NCBI GenBank assembly: GCA_021736475.1
Contig: JAIPFV010000001.1
Span: 1 to 64,000 of the forward strand
Length of the DNA: 64,000 bases
Direction of reading: 5' to 3'
From: Spirochaetia bacterium
GTDB lineage: Bacteria; Spirochaetota; Spirochaetia; DSM-16054; Sediminispirochaetaceae
A program made the translations under genes and the position numbers. Within the stretch, counting starts at the first letter, position 1. Every line of letters begins with the position of its first letter. Below the pieces are notes generated by a model, which saw only the letters and a program-made list of their open reading frames with translations, did no database searches and was not told the DNA's origin. This document shows positions 1-8,430 of this stretch, in pieces.

Positions 1-1145
1 GGAAACAGGAACTTGAGAAAATCGCCGGACTTACCAAAGACCAAGCGAAAGAACTCATCATTACTTCAATGAAACAGGAAGCCGAGCATGATGCTCAAGT
101 TGTAATTAATAAGATTGAACAGGAAGCACAAGCGGCGGGAGAGAAAAAGGCCCGGGATATCATTGTAACCTCGATTCAGCGCTTAGCGACCGAAGTAAGT
201 GGCGATGTATCGATAAGTTCAGTAAGCTTGCCGAATGACGAGATGAAAGGCCGCATAATCGGCCGTGAAGGGCGTAATATCCGTACCCTAGAGACACTCA
301 CCGGTGTAGATATTATTATCGATGACACTCCGGAAGCAGTGGTATTATCCTGCTTTGATCCGGTTCGTAAAGAAATTGCGAAAGTGGCCCTAGAAAGGCT
401 CATTCAAGACGGGCGAATTCACCCCGCTCGCATTGAAGAGGTAGTTCAGAAGGTTGGAAAGGAAATCAACCAAATCATCTATGAAGAGGGTGAGAAGGTG
501 ATTTTTGACCTTGGTGTCCATAATGTCAGCCAGGATGGAATACGAGCACTCGGCAGACTGCACTATAGAACCAGCTACGGCCAAAATGTGCTTGCCCATG
601 CAAAAGAGGTTGCTATTCTTTCAGGAATGTTGGCGGCGGAAGTGGGTGCGAATAGAGAGATAGCCAAACGGGGGGGGCTACTGCACGATATCGGGAAGGG
701 AATTGAAACCGAAAGTGACAGTAACCATGCAGAATTAGGTGCGGAACTAGCAAAGCAGATGGGTGAAGATGCCCGTGTGGTGAACTCAATTCTTTCGCAT
801 CATAATGATGTTGAACCTAACTGTGTCGAATCTATAATTGTGCAGGTGGCCGATGCGATATCCGCCTCCCGCCCGGGTGCGCGAAGAGAGACCATCAACA
901 ATTATATAAAACGTTTAGAAAACCTTGAACAAATTTCTGAGAGCTTTGAGGGCGTCGAAAAGGCGTTTGCAATTCAGGCCGGTCGTGAGCTGCGTATAAT
1001 GGTAAACAACGACTCGGTGGACGATCAAAAAGCGAAGGAACTGGCCAAGGAAGTAGCCAAAAAAATTGAGGCAGAACTGCGATATCCCGGAAGAATAAAA
1101 GTAACAATAATAAGGGAGACTCGGGTTATCGAATATGCCAGATAA
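1..1145 (+). CDS. rny: Ribonuclease Y, 5'-truncated by window edge (frame open from nt 3)
   Basis: KH-domain motif GRIIGREGRNIRTLE and HD motif RGGLLHDIGKG; in-frame coding continues upstream of the ORF-track ATG at 69. Confidence 0.96.
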   Translation, partial: KQELEKIAGLTKDQAKELIITSMKQEAEHDAQVVINKIEQEAQAAGEKKARDIIVTSIQRLATEVSGDVSISSVSLPNDEMKGRIIGREGRNIRTLETLTGVDIIIDDTPEAVVLSCFDPVRKEIAKVALERLIQDGRIHPARIEEVVQKVGKEINQIIYEEGEKVIFDLGVHNVSQDGIRALGRLHYRTSYGQNVLAHAKEVAILSGMLAAEVGANREIAKRGGLLHDIGKGIETESDSNHAELGAELAKQMGEDARVVNSILSHHNDVEPNCVESIIVQVADAISASRPGARRETINNYIKRLENLEQISESFEGVEKAFAIQAGRELRIMVNNDSVDDQKAKELAKEVAKKIEAELRYPGRIKVTIIRETRVIEYAR

Positions 1146-1929
1146 AATTACTGCTCTGCTCCTCGGGGATGTCTTTGGCACCCCCGGGGTTCGGGCATTA
1201 TTCACCAGGTTAGCATCTTTACGGAAAGACCACAAAGCAGATATTGTAATTGTGAATGGCGAAAATGCTTCAGAGGGTCTTGGAATTACTGAAGAAATTG
1301 CGGAACAGCTTTTTTCGCTTGGAGTAGATGTAATTACTTCAGGAAATCATATTTGGCATCGACGCGAGATTGTGAAGCTGCTCGATTCAGATCGACCAAT
1401 TATTCGGCCTGCAAACTACCCGCCGGGTACCCCCGGAAAGGGATTGGTGGTGGTGAATGTGAAGTCTACGCCTGTGGCTGTAATAAATCTACAGGGGCGC
1501 CAGGACATGCGCTCTATTGACTGTCCATTTCGTACCGGGAAGGAAATTGCCCGAAAATTACAGGCTCAGACGAAGGTAATTTTGACTGATTTTCACGCCG
1601 AATCGGTAGGAGAAAAAGAGTCGCTGGCCTTTCATTTAGACGGACAGATAAGTGCTCTGATAGGTACCCATACTCATATTCAAACGGCCGACGAGAAAAT
1701 TATGCCCCAGGGCTGTGCTTATATAACCGATATGGGGATGTGTGGCCCAGATGATAGTGTGATTGGAAGTTCAAAGGAAATTTCAGTTCAGCGATCTCTC
1801 AGTCAGATGCCGTTGAAAATGGAAGTCTCTGATACTTCAGCTGTAATTCAGGGTGTCAAAGTGGTGATTGACGTAAAAACTGGTAAGGCAACTAAAATAG
1901 AACGTATTTCGGAAAGATCACTAGTCTAA
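1135..1929 (+). CDS. ymdB: YmdB-family metallophosphoesterase
   Basis: LLLGDVFGTPG, VNGENASEGLG, SGNHIW and DFHAE motifs; overlaps and follows rny, a commonly conserved neighbourhood. Confidence 0.93.
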   Translation: MPDKITALLLGDVFGTPGVRALFTRLASLRKDHKADIVIVNGENASEGLGITEEIAEQLFSLGVDVITSGNHIWHRREIVKLLDSDRPIIRPANYPPGTPGKGLVVVNVKSTPVAVINLQGRQDMRSIDCPFRTGKEIARKLQAQTKVILTDFHAESVGEKESLAFHLDGQISALIGTHTHIQTADEKIMPQGCAYITDMGMCGPDDSVIGSSKEISVQRSLSQMPLKMEVSDTSAVIQGVKVVIDVKTGKATKIERISERSLV

Positions 1930-1961
1930 TCATCAGGTTTGTATAGAAAAATGCACTAAAA

Positions 1962-2738
1962 ATGAAAAAAATGCCTCTGTTACAACTACTGCATCATAAG
2001 TTTCCCCAGTTTAGCCGGAAAGCTTTGTATGCGAGGATATTATGTGGTGAAGTGGCGGTGAACGGCGAACATCATCGAGATCCTCAGTTTAAGGTACCCC
2101 TAGATTCGGAAATCAGGTTTGAACAGCGTAAGTATGTTTCCCGGGGAGGCTTGAAGCTTGAAGCTGCCTTAACGATGTGGCAACTACCGGTTGAAGGGAA
2201 GGTTTTCTTGGACGCCGGGGCCTCTACAGGAGGCTTTACCGATTGTCTGCTGCAGTATGGTGCGCAGAAGGTACATGCTGTTGATGTGGGGTACAATCAG
2301 ATAGATTACTCATTGCGGAAAGACCCGCGGGTGCGTGTGTTAGAGCGCACAAACATTATGCACGTACAAGAGCTGAGCCCGCCGCCCCATGCGGCTGTTG
2401 CGGACCTCTCTTTTCGTTCGCTTCGCGGTGCGGCTGCACATATTATCAGTTTGACAACTGAGCAGTGGATGGTTGGACTGCTCAAACCCCAGTTTGAAGC
2501 AGCTTCGGAACAGTTAGAGGCTTTTAATGGGGTGGTACGTGCGGAAGAGGATGCCTATAGAATCCTACAAGAGGTAACAGACTACCTGAAAGAGGAGGGG
2601 CTGCAGGTTCGTGCTGTTGTTCCCTCTCCAGTTTCAGGGCGAAAGGGCAATCGAGAGTTTTTGCTTTTACTCACCGGAGGTCGGTGCGACATCTTCGCGG
2701 GTGAGCGGTTCTCCGACAAAGATTCCTTCACTCGCTAA
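1962..2738 (+). CDS. tlyA: TlyA-family rRNA (cytidine-2'-O)-methyltransferase
   Basis: N-terminal S4-like domain, YVSRGGLKLEAAL and DAGASTGGFTDCLLQ SAM motif. Confidence 0.92.
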   Translation: MKKMPLLQLLHHKFPQFSRKALYARILCGEVAVNGEHHRDPQFKVPLDSEIRFEQRKYVSRGGLKLEAALTMWQLPVEGKVFLDAGASTGGFTDCLLQYGAQKVHAVDVGYNQIDYSLRKDPRVRVLERTNIMHVQELSPPPHAAVADLSFRSLRGAAAHIISLTTEQWMVGLLKPQFEAASEQLEAFNGVVRAEEDAYRILQEVTDYLKEEGLQVRAVVPSPVSGRKGNREFLLLLTGGRCDIFAGERFSDKDSFTR

Positions 2739-3485
2739 ATAGTCTATTTTGTTCCCGTTTATAAGTATTTGTACCGAATCTACCGTCTGGAACTCAGTAG
2801 CTGTGTACACAATTTGTCGCAACTGGGTATGTAGGCCTTCAGTGCCAAACTGATTGAATCTTATTGCTTCATTAAAGTCGATGTAAGCGGTACTATCTTC
2901 AACCCAGACTTTGCGAATTCTACTGTCCTGAGGTATCAGGTTAATAAGCCCCTGATTCAGTTCATCGGCCGTCAGACCTTCAAGCAAGGCTTGTAGAGTT
3001 TTCGTAAGGGGGGCGTCGGTGTAATAGATAGGACGTACAATCCGCTGTAGTTTTATACTCCCGGAATCGGTTATCTCTACAAAGTAAAGAGCCGATTTAC
3101 GCATGCGTTTATCAATGCGCGGTTTTTCGGAGCTTTCGGAGGAGCTATCGGAGGTACTATCTGAAGCGGCCGTTTCATCCTCTTCAGGTGTGTCAACCTT
3201 AATTTCAACCTGCTTTTCTTCCTCGCTTTCGCTTTCTGCTTCTTCGGGGCGAGGGGCTTCTGACTGATCACCGGAAGAGGCAGAGCTGTCCTGTTCTTGT
3301 GTTTCCGGTTCAACCCGCTGTACTTCTGGTTCTTGGGTGTCCTGTGTAAAGAGATACTCCCTGAAACCGGTCTCGTCTAGAACCGTATTTATCCGCTCGC
3401 GGTTAAATAAGAAAACCACTAACACGAGTAAAATCAATGCAACCCAAAACAGACAGCCTAATGATGCTTTTTTTTTCTTTGCCAT
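2667..3485 (-). CDS. GerMN-domain membrane-anchored protein with acidic Ser/Glu-rich linker
   Basis: N-terminal TM segment, low-complexity linker, C-terminal GerMN-like domain (TLQALLEGLT...VWVEDSTAYIDFNEA). Confidence 0.82.
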   Translation of the reverse strand: MAKKKKASLGCLFWVALILLVLVVFLFNRERINTVLDETGFREYLFTQDTQEPEVQRVEPETQEQDSSASSGDQSEAPRPEEAESESEEEKQVEIKVDTPEEDETAASDSTSDSSSESSEKPRIDKRMRKSALYFVEITDSGSIKLQRIVRPIYYTDAPLTKTLQALLEGLTADELNQGLINLIPQDSRIRKVWVEDSTAYIDFNEAIRFNQFGTEGLHTQLRQIVYTATEFQTVDSVQILINGNKIDYLASEGIFVGEPLTREDVAPTSGE

Positions 3486-3553
3486 TCCATCCTCTGTATC
3501 GGCATTCTTTTAGGAAAGTTTGATCATAACTTGTGGGAATGCCGACAGGCAAT

Positions 3554-3582
3554 TTGACAGTATAGTCAAAACTTCGTATAGT
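3554..3582 (+). promoter_or_regulatory. sigma70-like promoter of ptsI
   Basis: TTGACA (3554-3559), 17 bp, TATAGT (3577-3582). Confidence 0.8.
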
Positions 3583-3590
3583 AAGGGCAC

Positions 3591-5330
3591 ATGAAAACGT
3601 TTAAAGGTATATCCGCCTCGCCCGGGATATATATTGGTAAAATATTTCTTTATCTCGATGAGATTTCGCAGGTTCCCAAGTATGAGATTCAACCCGAAGA
3701 TGTAGAAGCAGAGCTGGAGAGGTTTCATTCGGCAGCTGATAAGGCGGGGGATGAGATCCAAGCACTGCAGCAGCAGGCAAACAGCTCAATGGGTTCGGAA
3801 GAAAGCCGCTTGCTAGACTCACATTTGCTTATGCTCAAGGATCCGGAGTTTACCAAACGTATTGAAGATAACCTGCGCTCCGATCAGATGAATGTAGAGT
3901 GGGTGCTGTATAAAACTGCAAAAGAGCTGGTAAAAATGCTCGAATCTTCGCAGGATACGTATTTACAAGAGCGGACCATTGATATTCATGATGTGGCCAA
4001 ACGAATCCATAATCACCTGTTGTACCGTGAACGTATTTCACTGGTGGATATTCAAGAGGATGTAGTTCTGGTAACCCATAACTTGCTCCCCTCGGACGCA
4101 TTAACACTGAATAGGAGTGCGGTGCGGGCAATTGCTATGGATATGGGCGGGAGAACAAGCCATACAGCGATACTGACCAGGGCTTTTGAGATACCGGCTG
4201 TGCTTGGTATTTCGACCATCACCAAACATGCCCGTAATGGGGACGAGGCGATAGTCAACGGGAATGAAGGTACGGTAATCCTCAACCCGGATGATGAAAC
4301 CCGTAAGAAGTACGAGCATAAAATGAAAGAGTGGCAGCGGCGGGAGATGCAGCTTCTGTCGTTAAATGAATTGGCCGCGGAGACAAAAGACGGAAAACAC
4401 ATTCTTTTGAAGGGTAATATAGAGGTTCCCGATGAAACCGAATCGGTACTTGCCCATGGGGCTGATGGAATCGGGCTTTACCGGACCGAATATCTGTTCT
4501 TACAGCCGGGGGGGTTCCCCTCGGAGGATGTCCAGTTTGAGGAATATTCAAGAGTGCTGCAGGACATGGAGGGAAACGGCGGGGTTACTCTGCGTACCCT
4601 CGATATCGGTGGCGATAAGGTTATACCGGGCTTAGAAGGCTTAGACGAGAAAAACCCTATCCTCGGTTGGCGGGCAGTCAGGTTTTGCCTATCCCGTAAG
4701 GATCTGTTTAGGACCCAACTGCGGGCTATGTTGAGGGCATCGGTATATGGCGATTTACGAATAATGTTTCCGATGATTTCGGGAGTTGAGGAGCTTGACA
4801 ACGTACTTGAAGTGCTCGATTCGGTGAAGCAGGAGCTGAAAAAAGAGGGGATTGCGTTTAAGGAAAATTTACCGGTTGGTATTATGATCGAAGTCCCCGC
4901 CGCAGCCCTCACTGCCGATCTTCTGGCCAAAAAAGTTGATTTTTTCTCGATTGGAACTAATGACCTGATACAATACACAATAGCGGTAGATCGCGGTAAT
5001 GAGAAAATTGCCTATTTATATGAACCTTTTCATCCCGGAGTATTGCGCTTATTGAAAATTGTGATTGACAGCGCCCATTCTGCCAGCATACCGGTGGGAA
5101 TGTGCGGAGAAATGGCCGGCTACCCGCTGGCCACAGTACTCTTGCTGGGACTTGGTCTTGATATTTTCAGCATGAGCGCATTTACCATCCCCGAAGTAAA
5201 AAAGATTATTCGTTCTGTAAGTATGTCGGAGGCCGAAGAACTGACCGGCATCGTTATGGAAATGAAATCAGCTACGGAGATAGACTCACTAGTAAGGAAA
5301 TGGATGAATGAACGGTTCGACCTCATATAA
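3591..5330 (+). CDS. ptsI: Phosphoenolpyruvate-protein phosphotransferase (EI)
   Basis: GGRTSHTAILTRAFEIPAVLG active-site His motif, GIGLYRTEYLF, FSIGTNDLIQYTIAVDR, GMCGEMAG. Confidence 0.97.
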   Translation: MKTFKGISASPGIYIGKIFLYLDEISQVPKYEIQPEDVEAELERFHSAADKAGDEIQALQQQANSSMGSEESRLLDSHLLMLKDPEFTKRIEDNLRSDQMNVEWVLYKTAKELVKMLESSQDTYLQERTIDIHDVAKRIHNHLLYRERISLVDIQEDVVLVTHNLLPSDALTLNRSAVRAIAMDMGGRTSHTAILTRAFEIPAVLGISTITKHARNGDEAIVNGNEGTVILNPDDETRKKYEHKMKEWQRREMQLLSLNELAAETKDGKHILLKGNIEVPDETESVLAHGADGIGLYRTEYLFLQPGGFPSEDVQFEEYSRVLQDMEGNGGVTLRTLDIGGDKVIPGLEGLDEKNPILGWRAVRFCLSRKDLFRTQLRAMLRASVYGDLRIMFPMISGVEELDNVLEVLDSVKQELKKEGIAFKENLPVGIMIEVPAAALTADLLAKKVDFFSIGTNDLIQYTIAVDRGNEKIAYLYEPFHPGVLRLLKIVIDSAHSASIPVGMCGEMAGYPLATVLLLGLGLDIFSMSAFTIPEVKKIIRSVSMSEAEELTGIVMEMKSATEIDSLVRKWMNERFDLI

Positions 5331-6660
5331 TAACTCTTCGGGTATAAAAATAGCCATTGTCGGGCGCCCGAATGTAGGCAAATCAACTCTGTTTAACCGC
5401 TTAGTCGGGCGGCGCAGGGCTATAACAGACCCCACACCAGGGGTAACACGTGATGCAGTTCACGAGCCGGCGGTGATTGCCGATCACGCGGTAGAACTTA
5501 TCGATACCGGCGGGTATCGTGTGGATGCGGTGGATATTGAATCCCTGGTCCGCGAAAAGAGCCTTGCTCTTCTCGAGGAAGTAGATTTAGTTCTTCTGAT
5601 GTTGGATATCAATGAATATACCCCAGAGGACGAGGAATTTGTCGAAAAAGTTCGAACCTATACCGACAGGCTTATAGTTGTAGTAAATAAAGTAGATAAT
5701 CAGCAGCGTGAAGGCTTACTGTGGGATTTTTACTCTCTTGGCTTTGAACATGTGGTGGGCATTTCAGCCGCCCATGGAACAGGTATCGATGATCTGGAAG
5801 AAAAAATTGAAGAGGTAATAGATTTTTCGGCCATTGATGACGAGGTCGAGGACGAACCTTATATCAGAATCGCGGTGCTTGGTAAGCCGAATACCGGTAA
5901 ATCAACCTTGTCTAATTATCTTATAGGGTCCGAGTCCTCAATTGTGTCGGAAATACCCGGAACCACACGGGATGTGATTGAGGGCCGATTTCGTCACCGG
6001 GGAACTCTGTTTCAAGTAATGGACACCGCCGGAATTCGCCGAAAGAAAAAGGTGCAGGAGTCAGTCGAATATTATTCGGTGAACCGAGCGTTTAAAACAA
6101 TTGAAGTAAGTGACGTAGTTTTGCTGCTCATAGATGCAGAGGAAGGGCTTACCGATCAGGATAAGAAAATTGCACAGCAAGCGGTTAAACGGGGAAAGGG
6201 AATTTTAATAGTTCTCAATAAGTGGGACAAAGTAAAAGAGATGCCGAACCAAATGCAAGCAATCCAGGATCGGGTACGGTATGTATTTCCAATTCTCAGC
6301 TTTGCTCCAACGGTACCGATTTCTGCAAAAACAGGCGAGGGAATTGAAAAACTGTTGAGCAATGTGTATTCGGTATGGAAACAGCTGAATCGCCGGATAG
6401 AAACACCGGTGGTGAATGAGCTTATTCAAGATTTAACAGAACACTTACAGCCGCCCCGAGGTACTCAAGGACATTTTAAGGTTTATTATGCCACCCAGGT
6501 TGGAAGCAGTCCGGTGAGGTTTTTGATATTTGTGAACCGCAAAAAGGGTTTCCCTAAATCTTATGTACAATATTTGACCAACAGCATCCGCAAAGAGCTT
6601 GGTTTTACCAATGTTCCAATTACAGTTGATCTGCGGGAGCGTTCCGGCCATCAAACTTAA
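5308..6660 (+). CDS. der: Ribosome biogenesis GTPase Der (EngA)
   Basis: Tandem G domains (VGRPNVGKSTLFNR, LGKPNTGKSTLSN) and C-terminal KH-like domain. Confidence 0.97.
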   Translation: MNGSTSYNNSSGIKIAIVGRPNVGKSTLFNRLVGRRRAITDPTPGVTRDAVHEPAVIADHAVELIDTGGYRVDAVDIESLVREKSLALLEEVDLVLLMLDINEYTPEDEEFVEKVRTYTDRLIVVVNKVDNQQREGLLWDFYSLGFEHVVGISAAHGTGIDDLEEKIEEVIDFSAIDDEVEDEPYIRIAVLGKPNTGKSTLSNYLIGSESSIVSEIPGTTRDVIEGRFRHRGTLFQVMDTAGIRRKKKVQESVEYYSVNRAFKTIEVSDVVLLLIDAEEGLTDQDKKIAQQAVKRGKGILIVLNKWDKVKEMPNQMQAIQDRVRYVFPILSFAPTVPISAKTGEGIEKLLSNVYSVWKQLNRRIETPVVNELIQDLTEHLQPPRGTQGHFKVYYATQVGSSPVRFLIFVNRKKGFPKSYVQYLTNSIRKELGFTNVPITVDLRERSGHQT

Positions 6661-6672
6661 GCGAGGACCAGC

Positions 6673-7032
6673 TTGACGGGGTATCAGATTGGTACAGTCT
6701 GTGAACTTCTCGAGGTAAAACCCCATGTACTTCGATACTGGGAGCAGGAGCTGCCGATTCTCTCTCCCCGCAAGGATCAGGCTGGCCGACGTGTGTATTC
6801 ACGGCAGGAGTTGGATTTATTGCTGCGGATTAAGTACCTGCTGCAGAAGAAAAAGTATACCCTGGCCGGGGTTCGGGAAAAATTGTGGGAAGAGTTGTAC
6901 TCGGAAGAGAAAAATACTCGAGCCCACATTACGGCCCTTCGTAATGAACTTCTGTTATTACAGGGCCGAATTCGTGAACAGCAAAAAAAGCTCGAAGAGA
7001 TCTTAGACAAATCCCTCAATAGGTCGATATAA
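6673..7032 (+). CDS. MerR-family transcriptional regulator (TTG start)
   Basis: HTH: YQIGTVCELLEVKPHVLRYWEQELPILSPRKDQAGRRVYS; SD gagga. Confidence 0.9.
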   Translation: MTGYQIGTVCELLEVKPHVLRYWEQELPILSPRKDQAGRRVYSRQELDLLLRIKYLLQKKKYTLAGVREKLWEELYSEEKNTRAHITALRNELLLLQGRIREQQKKLEEILDKSLNRSI

Positions 7033-7039
7033 AGAGTAT

Positions 7040-8389
7040 ATGAGCATATCAAATCTGCACAGACTGTGTGTGCTAATTCTGTTTAGTTGTGTCTCCACCC
7101 TTGGCTGGGCTTTGCCGGATCCGGCTGCCCATGTCATTTCTGAAATCCCGGAAAATATCTTTCTCAGGTCCCAATTGATTGAGCAGGTTCTGGGACCTAT
7201 CGAAGAGGCGCGACAATTACCCGAGACGATGGAAAATCAACCCGGCTACGATGTTCCTGTCCAGTTCTTTGTGGAGGAACAGAGCGGAAGTGTATATTTC
7301 TGTTTTTACCATGGGGCTGATATTGAGTTTAGTGATGCCGTCGCCGGCAGTTATATTATTAGAAGATCGGCGGAAAACGGAAGTCTTGAGCAGATAAAAA
7401 TCTACTATAAAAGCGATCCCGGCAGCTTTTTACGCATTTACCCCGACTTAGAAGACCGAAGTCGGATAGATGTATTTCTTAAAGGTAGAAAAATGCAGTC
7501 GGAAGTGAAGATAAGCCTGTCAATTGAAAAGATCGCCCGCTCGCCCTTCTCTGAAATTGTGCGGCGGACGGTGGGGTATATTGACTGGGAGTTCTACATT
7601 CCGAAAGCTGAATTTGCACTACCGGAGCTGACTACTGTTGATGATCTTTTTCAGCAAGTGAGGCCTTATTTGAAACAGCTGCGGGATGCAGAAGATGGGG
7701 CGATTAATTCTCTTGGCAAATTTGTGTTTATTAGGGATGGATCTCCACAACCGGGGCAGGGTGGATTAAACTGTTCCGGCTTTGCGAAATGGGTAGTTGA
7801 CTCGGTACTCTATCCGCACACCGATAGCCTGTTATCCATTGACGCCCTGAAACGGCCGCATCCTGATTATCGTGGAAATCGTTGGAGCCGTAAGGTAGAG
7901 GAAATAGAAGATCCCTATTTCGGTCTTGACTGGACTCGTAATTTAGCTGTGGAGGCGTACCGGGCCTTGGATGTGCTGCCCCGGGGAGCGGTCGGTGGTA
8001 CAGATTCTTCTTTCAATCCCGAATTAGCCGACGTAAATTTTTTGCGTTATCATAAATATGTGGAGGATGTCGGCTATCCGGTCTCGAGCCTTGAGACAGT
8101 TATGTACGAGCTGGCTAAGGAGAATACCGGTCATTTTTACCTGGGCTCTGTAAATGTGCTGGCCCATGGAGAATACGAGCTTCGCAGACATCTGCATGTG
8201 GCGGTCTTTTTTCCATGGCTGGATGAGGAAGGGCGGCTAGTGTTGAAAGTACTGGAGACCAATGAAGAGACCTCAGCGGCCTCCTTTATTCGCCGTTATC
8301 AAGGGGAATATGTACATTTGGTGAGCATTCCGCACACAGGGGTGTTTAAACCTGAGAATATGCGCCTAGAGCCGGTGCTCAAGCGCTAA
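7040..8389 (+). CDS. Secreted protein with possible NlpC/P60-like catalytic motif
   Basis: Signal peptide; GLNCSGFAKWVVDS resembles a papain-like NC-S-G-F nucleophile motif and a His lies in RRHLHVAVFFPW; distant family. Confidence 0.6.
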   Translation: MSISNLHRLCVLILFSCVSTLGWALPDPAAHVISEIPENIFLRSQLIEQVLGPIEEARQLPETMENQPGYDVPVQFFVEEQSGSVYFCFYHGADIEFSDAVAGSYIIRRSAENGSLEQIKIYYKSDPGSFLRIYPDLEDRSRIDVFLKGRKMQSEVKISLSIEKIARSPFSEIVRRTVGYIDWEFYIPKAEFALPELTTVDDLFQQVRPYLKQLRDAEDGAINSLGKFVFIRDGSPQPGQGGLNCSGFAKWVVDSVLYPHTDSLLSIDALKRPHPDYRGNRWSRKVEEIEDPYFGLDWTRNLAVEAYRALDVLPRGAVGGTDSSFNPELADVNFLRYHKYVEDVGYPVSSLETVMYELAKENTGHFYLGSVNVLAHGEYELRRHLHVAVFFPWLDEEGRLVLKVLETNEETSAASFIRRYQGEYVHLVSIPHTGVFKPENMRLEPVLKR

Positions 8390-8394
8390 TTTCA

Positions 8395-8423
8395 TTGAAA
8401 ATACTCTTTAACTGAATTATCTT
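8395..8423 (+). promoter_or_regulatory. sigma70-like promoter of TPR gene
   Basis: TTGAAA (8395-8400), 17 bp, TATCTT (8418-8423), 7 nt before ATG. Confidence 0.6.
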
Positions 8424-8430
8424 AAAAGAT

